Below, one piece after another: positions 17,433 through 25,877 of a DNA stretch of 49,926 nucleotides. The DNA comes from Fidelibacterota bacterium (GTDB lineage: Bacteria; Fidelibacterota; UBA8477; JABMPR01): contig JAERTH010000072.1 in assembly GCA_016844955.1 (NCBI GenBank), forward strand, positions 1-49,926, given 5' to 3'. Both the position numbers and the translations under genes were made by a program. Numbering within the stretch: the first letter of the stretch is position 1; each line of letters starts with the position of its first letter. The notes beneath the pieces are model-generated. The model saw only the letters and a program-made list of their open reading frames with translations. It did no database searches and had not been told where the DNA came from.

Positions 17433-18149
17433 TTACCAGTCCAGAAGTTTTCCATCCCGGTAAAAACCACCTGTGGGACCATCTGGTGGTAACTTTGCAG
17501 CCCAGAGGATACCTTCGATGCCTTCTTCAATGGAGCGCTCGGCATTGGGACCGCCCATATCGGTACGAACCCATCCCGGACAAACCGAGTTAACCTTTAT
17601 TCTGGTACCTTCTAATTCGGCAGCCAGAATTCCTGTCAATGCATTGAGGGCAGCCTTTGACATACGGTAAGCGGGGTAGCCACCTTCCATTTTGTTCAAA
17701 GCACCCATCCCACTTGAGACATTCACGATACGTGGCTGGCGAGCCTTTTTCAGTAAATCATAAAAAGCCTGAACCAAACGCAAGGCACCAACGGTATTAA
17801 CAGAGTATGCTTCTTCAACCAATTCAGGATTGATGGTGAAACAGGTTACCTGACTATCAAGACCGCCGGGCTCAATAATAACACCAGCGTTATTGATGAG
17901 GAGATCCAGATGATCAAACTGGGATGATACATATGAGGACAGTGCCGTGACATGACGCGCTTTACTCACATCCGCCTCAAATCCCTCAATATCCAGTCCA
18001 GCTTCCTGTAGTTTGGCAGAGGCGTTATCAATTTCGATCTTATTACGGCCTACCATAAAAACTTTATAATCATCTTCGGCCAAAGCAACAGTCAGGGCAT
18101 GACCCAGTCCCCTATTTGCTCCGGTTACGATGGCTACTTTTCTATACAT
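17433..18149 (-). CDS. Short-chain dehydrogenase/reductase (carbonyl-reductase-like)
   Basis: A 238-residue classical SDR. TGANRGLG near residue 9 is the nucleotide-binding motif, LINNAG the structural motif and NVSSG carries the catalytic Ser. YRMSK holds the Tyr and Lys, and PGWVRTDMGG is typical of the carbonyl-reductase branch. It would oxidise or reduce a small carbonyl compound with NAD(P)H in the cytoplasm; the substrate is unknown. It has a strong terminator immediately downstream and no close upstream partner (103 bp to the NTF2-like gene), so it may be monocistronic. Confidence 0.88.
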   Translation of the reverse strand: MYRKVAIVTGANRGLGHALTVALAEDDYKVFMVGRNKIEIDNASAKLQEAGLDIEGFEADVSKARHVTALSSYVSSQFDHLDLLINNAGVIIEPGGLDSQVTCFTINPELVEEAYSVNTVGALRLVQAFYDLLKKARQPRIVNVSSGMGALNKMEGGYPAYRMSKAALNALTGILAAELEGTRIKVNSVCPGWVRTDMGGPNAERSIEEGIEGILWAAKLPPDGPTGGFYRDGKLLDW

Positions 18150-18252
18150 ATTTCGAGACTTCTCCTCGTTTATTCTTCATAAATCAGACGGAAAATTGAT
18201 TCCAACTGTTTCGCGCTTTCTATAACAGATTGAAGTGACTTTCACAAGTGTT

Positions 18253-18732
18253 TTACACATCTTTTGTTATTGATGTGAACTTTGTCAAATTACGCATGGC
18301 TTGGGAACGAATATTCTCCTGTACGATTGAGTGCCAGCCCAACAGGAAGCCCAATGGACCCAGTGCCATCCTGCTCCATTTCCACAGATCAAAATGATCA
18401 ACATGGCGAATGATTTTGCCATCCCTAAACTCAAATGTCGCTTCTATTCTATTGAATACTATACGTTTAGATTTTCCAAATGGATATCTGGCCGTCCAGG
18501 TTGCCTGTCCACGTGTATCATCAGCTTGAATGTCAAATGCTTCAATTTCCAGGGTTTTGGCCTGTAGACACAACATGCTCCACATATCCTTGATCTCTGT
18601 ACCCTTCAACTTCTGAAAAACCGGATCACTAAATTCAGCCCCTGCATGATAACAGTTGGCCATTCTCTGGCTATCCCGTTTTGAGAACGCTGCATAGAAT
18701 TGCTGGATTATCTGTTGGTTAGAATTTGTCAT
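18253..18732 (-). CDS. NTF2/SnoaL-like fold protein
   Basis: A 159-residue protein with a cone-shaped NTF2-like pattern: an N-terminal helix IIQQFYAAFSKRDSQRMANCY, then AEFSDPVF, a strand TWTARYPFG, and FRDGKIIRHVDHFDLWKW at the end of the domain. Such proteins act as small-molecule isomerases, hydrolases or binding proteins, or as polyketide-cyclase-like enzymes. His and Asp in HVDHFDLW could be catalytic. It lies 103 bp upstream of the SDR gene on the same strand, so a shared small-molecule pathway is possible but weakly supported. Confidence 0.7.
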   Translation of the reverse strand: MTNSNQQIIQQFYAAFSKRDSQRMANCYHAGAEFSDPVFQKLKGTEIKDMWSMLCLQAKTLEIEAFDIQADDTRGQATWTARYPFGKSKRIVFNRIEATFEFRDGKIIRHVDHFDLWKWSRMALGPLGFLLGWHSIVQENIRSQAMRNLTKFTSITKDV

Positions 18733-18863
18733 TCATTTGATTTCTTTGATTGGATCCGTTATTGTCTCAAATAAATCCAAATTCTGGTCTTACGCCACAA
18801 AAAAATCATATGATGACTGCCTGTTTTTGACAGAAGCTGACAGAACCGTGGGCTGATTATGTC

Positions 18864-21788
18864 CTAATTTGAGTCGTCAAGATTCCCGCGTTGGTTTTCA
18901 CTCGCTTCATTCACAGTTCCACTCACATCTATCATCCTGCCAGCGTTAATCAACAGCATCTCTATCGTCTCCAAGTGTACTTCAGGTGCACTTACCCATA
19001 GCTCTGGCTGGGCGGCGTAGTTGAGAATATTCGAGAGGAGATAGTCACCAGCTACTTCCCCATCCTGGAAATTTAGCGTTGCTACAATGAGTCGCCCCTG
19101 CCCAACCTGCAACTCAAAGAGGACGGACTGTTTGATGATATACTTATAACTACTCACCACTTCTATAATGGGTTCAAAAGGCAGATCGATGTCATTAAAA
19201 ATGATATTTGAAGTGTCAGAGAACAGGGGCCTAAATTGCCAGTTACACCACCCCTCATGAGGAAAGTCGCTCATTATGGGATGCTCAGTAATGACAGTTG
19301 CCAGGTTTCCATGAGTCCTACCGGCTAACCCTATGGTATAGTCCAGGGAGTGGGATGGAAAAACATCTGTCCCCAACAAGACCACCGTTTCTCCTTCAGA
19401 AAGCGCTTTCAATACCTGCTCATCCATTTCTGTAGTAAGTAAATAATCGACATCGTGCTCAGCGGTTTGCTCTGGATATGTCTTTGGGAACACCCAGAAA
19501 TTCCAGTCATTTTGAATGAAGTGGGAAGCATCTACAAGTGATACCACAAGAGAGAGCTGCTCAGGTTTTGTAAGATCTGGCATTTGAAATTTCAGTGAAT
19601 CAATCAACCCAAGTTGACCTGTCTGGAATACCGCTATCGGAATACTTCCTGTAGCATACGCTTTACCGGCTGTACCAGTCAGACGCCATTCGACTTGACC
19701 ATCCTTTATCGCTTCAGAACCCCAGTGTGACAACTTCAAGGCAAATGAAAGTTGCTCATTAGTTTTAAATATTCGTTCCGGTCCCACATCTAGCAGCAGG
19801 ACTGTGGCAGCATTATAGCGCAGGAAATCTTCGGCTTTATCACCTGGTTTATATTCAAAAAACTCATTCAGGAAACCGGCCTCATATCCACCACCTACCT
19901 GATTGTGATCATGTCCACCTAGAAAATCATACCCTTGGTAATACTTAGATCTTCGAACCGTTTCTACGGTCTGTTTTCGAAAGGTGTGGAGCCAGGCGAC
20001 TGAGTTTTTGTAATAGGTCTCAGCCCGATCAAGGAGCCCGGCATCAACCAGGTTTTGTTTTGCACTGAGATATCGATCCGCCCCGATCTTGGTCTTTTGC
20101 ATCCGCTCTGTATGACTTAAATCTATATAATTGCCCTTGATTCCAATTTCGTGACTGAGGCAGGGACGTTCGTATACAACAAGACGTTCATCCAAAAATT
20201 CTGGATCACCCCATTCTGACCAGTAGCTCAAATAGCCCCAGCCGTATTGACCAAAAACATCACTGAATTCCTTTAATCTCTCTAGCCGAACAGGATTATG
20301 TATAAAAGGTGTATGGGTAGTGTCTGTTCCAAGATCACTGATTCTCCACCAATACTCCACTCCTCTCAGGGCTTCCTGGGGATTAAAGAGGGCATCTGGA
20401 GCTAGTGATTTTTGTAGCTGAGCTACCTGAGCCAGGTATTCAATTTTGGCTTCATTCATATGTTGCTCATTGCCACCGCTATAGAGCACTACCGATGGGT
20501 GAGAGCGGCAGAGGGTCAATGCTTGATTCCATTGCTCTAACCCAAAACCTTCTGGAAGCTCAACCATCATGAGCATCCCCAGATCGTCTGCCGCCTCCAG
20601 GTAAGCTTCATCTGGCACCCAGGTGTGAAAGCGAATCCAGTTAAAGCCAACCTCTTGCAATCGAGAGATAATCTTTGTGTAGTATAATTTGTCGCGGGGA
20701 GACGTCAGCGTTTCAGCCCAGTAACAGTGGTCTGTTACTCCTCTAAGGAAAATTGGATTACCATTGAGAAATAATTCACGCCCCTGACGTGTCAATCGTC
20801 GCAACCCAAAGCCTTGACTCCGCTGGTCCAGCATCCGGTCAGCACTCCACAACTCAACCTGAACTTCATATTGTCTGGGGTTCACATCACTCCAGGGTAT
20901 CAAATCAGGGGTGGTGGATGACCAGTTAATCTGTGATATGGTTGCGGAAACCGTATCAGATGAAACCAGGGTCTGACTCATTGGATCAAATATTTGTAGA
21001 ACAAGGGTACTATTCCCCAAGGCATCCCCAGCCATCTCGACCTGCCAGAAAAGGGAGTCCTGTTCAGTATTGGTATAGACATAGCAATCGCGTATCTGCT
21101 GTTCATCAGTTATCCGCAGTTCCACTGATCCTGTGAGGCCACCACTGCGCCCCTTGTATCCCGACAGGGCAAACCCTCCGGCATAGTCGGTGAGGTTGGA
21201 AACTGCCACAACCAGGTCATTGGTCCCAGATGCATTCACGAGATGAGAGATGTCAAAATTGAAGGGCAGGCCATGTCCCAGCTGATGACCCACATAGTTA
21301 TCATTCACCCAGACCCAGGCTTCCTGACTCACTTCAGCGAACTCAAGGAATACAGTCTGTTTTACTTCTGAGGGAGACAACTCGAATTGTTTTTGATAAT
21401 ACCCGAGACCCTGAATATAAGACAAGGGCATTGTGCGATAACCCTGTCGCTCCTTTTCCACTGTGGAAAAGTCCACAGGAGAAGCTCCTGAAAAATAAGT
21501 CAAGTGCGACTGGTGCAAACTTTTCTCAAGACTGATTCGGTGATCATCCCAAAAGGCCGGAACGGGTAGCTCGGTGACAAAAGCATCCCTGGTAGGGAGC
21601 TGTGGTATTTCGCCTGTAAATGTATCACGATAGGTAAAACCCCACTGACCATCCAAAGAAATCGGTTTGGTTTCATTTTCTATCTGTGTACAGCTGTAAA
21701 GAGTAAGACCTACCAGAACAGCATTGACCAACGCTATTATGAAGAAGTTGGTATTGAATCTTCTTTGCAAAACATTTTCCCCCACCAT
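18864..21788 (-). CDS. Glycoside hydrolase family 2 lipoprotein
   Basis: A 974-residue exported enzyme. Residues 15-33 form a signal peptide ending in LTLYSC, a plausible lipobox with Cys33. The jelly-roll sugar-binding domain includes WVWVNDNYVGH (about 158-168) and the immunoglobulin-like domain follows. The barrel opens with FLRGVTDHCYWAET (about 347-360). GNE at 439-441 supplies the acid/base Glu441, and Glu547 in LSHEIG is a candidate nucleophile. Residues after about 760 look like a glutamine-amidotransferase-like and beta-sandwich extension, common in GH2 glycan-degrading enzymes. The substrate (beta-galactoside, glucuronide or mannoside) cannot be named. No ribosome site is clear at the chosen ATG. 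No other polysaccharide-utilisation genes are nearby. Confidence 0.82.
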   Translation of the reverse strand: MVGENVLQRRFNTNFFIIALVNAVLVGLTLYSCTQIENETKPISLDGQWGFTYRDTFTGEIPQLPTRDAFVTELPVPAFWDDHRISLEKSLHQSHLTYFSGASPVDFSTVEKERQGYRTMPLSYIQGLGYYQKQFELSPSEVKQTVFLEFAEVSQEAWVWVNDNYVGHQLGHGLPFNFDISHLVNASGTNDLVVAVSNLTDYAGGFALSGYKGRSGGLTGSVELRITDEQQIRDCYVYTNTEQDSLFWQVEMAGDALGNSTLVLQIFDPMSQTLVSSDTVSATISQINWSSTTPDLIPWSDVNPRQYEVQVELWSADRMLDQRSQGFGLRRLTRQGRELFLNGNPIFLRGVTDHCYWAETLTSPRDKLYYTKIISRLQEVGFNWIRFHTWVPDEAYLEAADDLGMLMMVELPEGFGLEQWNQALTLCRSHPSVVLYSGGNEQHMNEAKIEYLAQVAQLQKSLAPDALFNPQEALRGVEYWWRISDLGTDTTHTPFIHNPVRLERLKEFSDVFGQYGWGYLSYWSEWGDPEFLDERLVVYERPCLSHEIGIKGNYIDLSHTERMQKTKIGADRYLSAKQNLVDAGLLDRAETYYKNSVAWLHTFRKQTVETVRRSKYYQGYDFLGGHDHNQVGGGYEAGFLNEFFEYKPGDKAEDFLRYNAATVLLLDVGPERIFKTNEQLSFALKLSHWGSEAIKDGQVEWRLTGTAGKAYATGSIPIAVFQTGQLGLIDSLKFQMPDLTKPEQLSLVVSLVDASHFIQNDWNFWVFPKTYPEQTAEHDVDYLLTTEMDEQVLKALSEGETVVLLGTDVFPSHSLDYTIGLAGRTHGNLATVITEHPIMSDFPHEGWCNWQFRPLFSDTSNIIFNDIDLPFEPIIEVVSSYKYIIKQSVLFELQVGQGRLIVATLNFQDGEVAGDYLLSNILNYAAQPELWVSAPEVHLETIEMLLINAGRMIDVSGTVNEASENQRGNLDDSN

Positions 21789-21896
21789 TACATGATTTAG
21801 ACAGGACCGGCTAACTCAATTCCCTGAATTGCCCAGATTCAACAATTCTTTTAAAACTTGAACTGCAAATGAAAATAAAAAGAACGAGACTTCCAT

Positions 21897-21934
21897 AAAA
21901 TAAAAACGCCGGTACTCCTAAGAGCCCGGCGTTT
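21897..21934 (-). terminator. Rho-independent terminator of the cold-shock gene
   Basis: On the minus strand AAACGCCGG pairs with CCGGCGTTT around a 13-nt loop, followed by a T-rich run. It starts 20 bp after the stop codon. Confidence 0.88.
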
Positions 21935-21954
21935 AACTGATTTCTTAAAAAGAA

Positions 21955-22167
21955 TCAGACAGCAGTAACGTTTTCAGCCTGTGGCCCTTTTTCGCCCTGT
22001 GTGACGTTAAAGGTGACGTTCTGTCCCTCTTTCAAAGAACGACGTCCGTCTGAATTGATTGCCCGATAGTGAACAAACACATCTGGACCGTCTTCCTGCT
22101 GAATAAATCCGTAGCCCTTTTCATCATTGAACCACTTTACCACACCGTTGACTAGTTGATCAGTCAT
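21955..22167 (-). CDS. Cold-shock domain protein (CspA family)
   Basis: A 70-residue CSD protein. The first RNA-binding motif is KGYGFI and the second is [22 protein letters not shown] and [10 protein letters not shown] frame the five-stranded barrel. It binds single-stranded RNA or DNA as a chaperone. ATG at 22167 is the start because the domain begins directly after it; a longer frame upstream would add 44 non-homologous residues. A GAGG-type site lies about 12 nt upstream. The leader is rich in small hairpins, and a strong terminator follows, so this is a one-gene unit. Confidence 0.95.
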   Translation of the reverse strand: MTDQLVNGVVKWFNDEKGYGFIQQEDGPDVFVHYRAINSDGRRSLKEGQNVTFNVTQGEKGPQAENVTAV

Positions 22168-22576
22168 TTGTACATGTACCTCTTTCTTAAAACATACCAC
22201 CTGAGGTGGCTTCCTACTTATCAGGCTCTTTAGCAGACAACCTGCTGAAAGCACTTTTGCCCAATTGGACTTCCTGACTATGCGTGGAATATTGGGCAAC
22301 CAAATCTAAAAGCAAACAATCATTTACTACTAATTCTACGGTTTTTATTGGCTCTTACTGGAGATATTTGATTAAAAAGTCTAACCTTAATCCAACGCAA
22401 ACAGGTAAAAATCAAAGCCGTTTCCACAAAAATCCATGGCAAACAGCAAAATGTTCTGAATTGTATATCAATCGTTACTTTGGTCAAAACGGACCAAAAT
22501 ATTTTACCAAATCCAATCGCTCCGTCGCGATTTTTGAAGTGTCGCTTCTCCCTTTAACCATTTATCTTAAAAGCTG
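22168..22576. other. Divergent intergenic region between the cold-shock and EnvC-like genes
   Basis: The cold-shock side has hairpins CCACCTGAGGTGG (22197-22209), AGCAG-N5-CTGCT (22232-22246) and palindrome CCAATTGG (22261-22268), consistent with a structured 5' leader. The EnvC side has TTTGGTC-N6-GACCAAA (22479-22498), an operator-like inverted repeat, and AATCGC-N6-GCGATT followed by T (22515-22535). An open frame across the region shows no protein character. Confidence 0.45.
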
Positions 22577-23770
22577 ATGAAAAGAATATCCTATCTACTG
22601 GTCCTCGTATTATTGCTACCTTTACTAAACTTCGGGCAAACCGAAGATCTTGATAAAAGCATAAATTCTCAGTCCAAAAAACTGAAGGAGATTCGCAAAG
22701 AGATTGATCGACTTAACTCCAAGATCAACAAAACCCAGAAAGATGAAAAAGCCACACTAAAACAAATCCAGAACCTGGATAAACAGATCGCCATGGTGAC
22801 ACAACTCAAGCGTGAGCTAAAGAAAGAGCGCAAACTCAAGGAAAGCCAGATCGCCCTGTTGAACCAGACCATCCTGACTACTGATGAAAAGATCCGGGTA
22901 ATGAAAGAGCGGGCTGCCCGACGAGCAGTGCGTGCATACAAAATGGGGCACAACCGTGATATTGATTTACTGTTAACCTCTGGAGATATCCATCAGGTTT
23001 TGCGTCGATCCACCTATCTCTCTGCTATCAATGATGCTGAGAAAGAGACCATGGATGAGCTTCAAACAATGATCTCAAATAATAAAACCAGTCAGCACAA
23101 CCTGTCCAAACGCCTGGGTGAGGTGAAGCGCAATATCCGTGAAGAGGAGCAAGTCAGTCGCCAGATAACGTCTCAACAGAAGCAGAAGTCCTCAAAATTA
23201 AAAACATTAAAACGCGATCGTCAGAGCATGCAGCAGCAGGTGAAAACCAAGAGGGCGGCTGTCAAGAAAATCGAAGGAATGATCCAGGATTTAGAGAAAA
23301 AGAAACAGGAGCGACTCCGCGAACTGGCTCGTCGTCGTGGCATGACCATGGATCAAGCCAAAGGGGAGTTCGCCAAATACAAGGGCAAGCTAAGCTGGCC
23401 GGTTCAGGGAACGCTGGTGGGTCGCTTCGGTCTCCACAAAAACGAAAAGTTAGGTACCGTAACCACCAACCCCGGAATTGATATTGCCGCACCCAAAGGT
23501 AAAGGCGTCCGGGTTGTGCTGGATGGCATCGTGGTGGCCATCACCTGGATTCCCGGCTATGGAAATACTCTGATTGTGGATCATGGTGATAGCTATTATA
23601 CAGTTTATGCACATATAGATAATATTCAGGTTAATATGAATGGTTATGTCCTGCGTGATCAAGTCATCGCTCAGGTTAGTGACACCGGCAGTCTGGATGG
23701 TGCCAGGCTGCATTTTGAAGTCTGGCGCGGTAAAGATAAAGTAGATCCACTTAAATGGCTGAAGCGGTAA
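22577..23770 (+). CDS. EnvC/NlpD-like murein hydrolase activator (degenerate M23 domain)
   Basis: This 397-residue exported protein has a signal peptide (residues 1-20), a long coiled coil (about 22-265) and a C-terminal LytM/M23 domain (about 272-397). Zinc ligands are incomplete: the first His is Asn (NPGIDI near residue 298), and HxH reads RLH in ARLHFEVW. EnvC-type proteins lose these ligands and act by switching on cell-wall amidases at the division site, so an activator role fits better than a peptidase role. The downstream holB start overlaps it by 16 nt. Confidence 0.88.
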   Translation: MKRISYLLVLVLLLPLLNFGQTEDLDKSINSQSKKLKEIRKEIDRLNSKINKTQKDEKATLKQIQNLDKQIAMVTQLKRELKKERKLKESQIALLNQTILTTDEKIRVMKERAARRAVRAYKMGHNRDIDLLLTSGDIHQVLRRSTYLSAINDAEKETMDELQTMISNNKTSQHNLSKRLGEVKRNIREEEQVSRQITSQQKQKSSKLKTLKRDRQSMQQQVKTKRAAVKKIEGMIQDLEKKKQERLRELARRRGMTMDQAKGEFAKYKGKLSWPVQGTLVGRFGLHKNEKLGTVTTNPGIDIAAPKGKGVRVVLDGIVVAITWIPGYGNTLIVDHGDSYYTVYAHIDNIQVNMNGYVLRDQVIAQVSDTGSLDGARLHFEVWRGKDKVDPLKWLKR

Positions 23771-24882
23771 ACATTTTTCAACTCATGGGTCAGGAGCAGA
23801 CCCGCTCCACCTGGAATACCTTAATTCATTCCGGTCGTTTTGGACACGCCCATATCCTGGCCGGCCATGCTGGTGTGGGTAAAGATGCCCTGGCTTTGAC
23901 CATTGCAGCCACGATCAACTGTAAGGCAGACCAGAATAAACCCTGTGGACAATGTACTGCCTGTCGTCAAATTCAAAACCTGGAATACCCTCAATTACAT
24001 CTGGTTTTTGCCCTTCCCCGTCGTTCTGCCAGCCAGACCGACCCTCTCTCTGGAGTTAAAGAGGGAGAGCTGGACTTGATAAATGCTGAATTAGCAAAAA
24101 AAATTGCCTGGCCTTATTATCACCTTCAGATTGATGGTGCCAACGACATTCGTATTTCCACCATTCGCAAACTGCGTAAAGATGTCTATTTGGCCAATGA
24201 CCCTGACACCACGCGCGTGGTGATTATTCTGCGAGCGCACCGCATGAATGTTGAAGCAGCCAACGCCCTCTTGAAAATTCTGGAGGAACCTCCACAGGGC
24301 ACGGTTTTTCTGTTAACTACTGAATTTCCAGATCGATTGCCTGATACCATACGTTCACGCTGTTCCATGCATCATATTCCGGACCTGGGTTGGGAACTGA
24401 TTCGTGATGATCTCATGGAAAAGAGAGGGGTTGATCAAACACAGGCTGAGATATGTGCCCGCATGTCCATGGGAGACCTGGCTGCCGCCCATACGTTCGC
24501 AGAACAGGACAATACCTTCTGGCTTGAACGAATCCGGGCCACCTTGAACACCCTGGCCCGAGAAGATTTTGTCTCCGTTCATAAACAAGTTCTCAAATTG
24601 AACGACAAAGAGCTCGAAAATGATGAGTCGAGGCAGCAGTTTTTGTCACTGCTCATCCTGTTTTTCAGAGATGTTGCCCTGCAGATCAAGCCAGGTGAAA
24701 CCGCTTTGTGGATGACTCAGGTGACACAACTCAACAAACTATTTCCCCAGTGCGACAGCCCTGCTGCCATCAAAGCGATCGAGCGCACAAAGGATGCGCT
24801 GTCGCGTAAAGTTCATTTGCAGCTTGCGCTTACTGCCTTATTTTTCGAACTACGAAAACACCTGAGAGGACAACCCTCCTAG
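23755..24882 (+). CDS. holB: DNA polymerase III delta-prime subunit
   Basis: A 375-residue clamp-loader AAA+ protein. Walker A-like GHAGVGKD lies at 37-44, and a four-Cys zinc module follows (Cys56, 64, 67, 70, with CGQCTAC). NALLKILEEPPQGTVFLL and the SRC motif in TIRSRCSM are typical. Delta-prime helps open the beta clamp (DnaN, encoded at 38781) and load it on DNA. It overlaps the EnvC-like gene by 16 nt, so it is translated from the same message. The ricT gene follows after 59 bp. Confidence 0.9.
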   Translation: MAEAVNIFQLMGQEQTRSTWNTLIHSGRFGHAHILAGHAGVGKDALALTIAATINCKADQNKPCGQCTACRQIQNLEYPQLHLVFALPRRSASQTDPLSGVKEGELDLINAELAKKIAWPYYHLQIDGANDIRISTIRKLRKDVYLANDPDTTRVVIILRAHRMNVEAANALLKILEEPPQGTVFLLTTEFPDRLPDTIRSRCSMHHIPDLGWELIRDDLMEKRGVDQTQAEICARMSMGDLAAAHTFAEQDNTFWLERIRATLNTLAREDFVSVHKQVLKLNDKELENDESRQQFLSLLILFFRDVALQIKPGETALWMTQVTQLNKLFPQCDSPAAIKAIERTKDALSRKVHLQLALTALFFELRKHLRGQPS

Positions 24883-24941
24883 GTCATAAATGAAATTAAT
24901 CGAACCAATGGCCATTGCGCCGGCGGTCAGGATATAAATAA

Positions 24942-25871
24942 ATGACACAACATATGCAAAACACCCACCAGCCCTCCGGTGAGGGTGATCCCACACTTCC
25001 TGCTTACTTAAAAGTCAGTTTCAAAGGAAATCGTCGCGAGACCTTCCTAAACTCAGATCACCTTGAGCTCAAGTCTGGTGATTTTGTCGTCGTTGAAACT
25101 GAGCTGGGTGAAGACATGGGTGTGGTTACCCCTGTTTGTAATAAAAACGAAGGGTGTAACCGTTGTCCCACCAGCGAGCCAGAATTTAACAACCGCAAAA
25201 ACGGTGAATCCATTCATAAATTGTTGCGAAAAGCCAACGAAAAAGAAATTGGCATCCATCACAATAATCGACGTGATGAACCCATTGCCTTTGATAAAGG
25301 CCTTGATCTCATCAAAAAAAATAAACTCAAGATGAAGCTGGTTGATGTTGAGTATCAGCTGGATCGTCGCAAAATGACCTTCTTCTATACCGCAGAAGAA
25401 CGCGTTGATTTCAGGCAGCTGGTCAAGGATTTGGCCTATGAATTCAGAACCCGGATTGAAATGCGACAAATCGGGGTTCGAGACTATGCCCGCCGTCTTG
25501 ATGGACAGGGTCCCTGTGGTCAGCAGATCTGCTGTTCACGCTTTATGGATGGTTTTGAACCCGTAACCACTCAGTACGCCAAGGATCAAAACCTACCCAT
25601 CAACCCCAGCAAGCTCAGTGGCGCTTGCGGAAAACTCAAATGTTGCCTGCGTTTTGAATGGGATTTTTATCATGAGGCCATGAAAGACTTCCCCACGGTG
25701 GGTGTTCCCGTAGAGACCGCAGATGGTGTGGGCTCCATCATTTCAAACGATGTCCTCAACAACCGCTGTACGGTTTCCTTTGAGCAGGGCGGAATCGAAG
25801 TTTACGACCTGAAAACCATTAAAAAAGCGCTGAAACACATGGATACTGATTATAAAGAAAGAAAGAATTAA
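24942..25871 (+). CDS. ricT: PSP1-domain protein, RicT/YaaT-like
   Basis: A 309-residue PSP1 protein. The conserved core runs from about residue 85 to 235, with RIEMRQIGVRDYARRLDG and the cysteine clusters CGQQICCSR and CGKLKCCLRFE. An extra N-terminal cysteine motif CNRCP is present. In Bacillus, RicT joins RicA and RicF around Fe-S clusters and affects RNase Y-dependent mRNA processing; the cysteines here would suit cluster binding. holB upstream and metG downstream (6-bp gap) match the frequent holB-PSP1-metG order. No RicA or RicF is in the window. Confidence 0.88.
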   Translation: MTQHMQNTHQPSGEGDPTLPAYLKVSFKGNRRETFLNSDHLELKSGDFVVVETELGEDMGVVTPVCNKNEGCNRCPTSEPEFNNRKNGESIHKLLRKANEKEIGIHHNNRRDEPIAFDKGLDLIKKNKLKMKLVDVEYQLDRRKMTFFYTAEERVDFRQLVKDLAYEFRTRIEMRQIGVRDYARRLDGQGPCGQQICCSRFMDGFEPVTTQYAKDQNLPINPSKLSGACGKLKCCLRFEWDFYHEAMKDFPTVGVPVETADGVGSIISNDVLNNRCTVSFEQGGIEVYDLKTIKKALKHMDTDYKERKN

Positions 25872-25877
25872 GCCTAC

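Noticed and set aside
22284..22577. Open frame between the cold-shock and EnvC-like genes
   Set aside because: No ribosome site, low-complexity composition, and it overlaps hairpins of the cold-shock leader.
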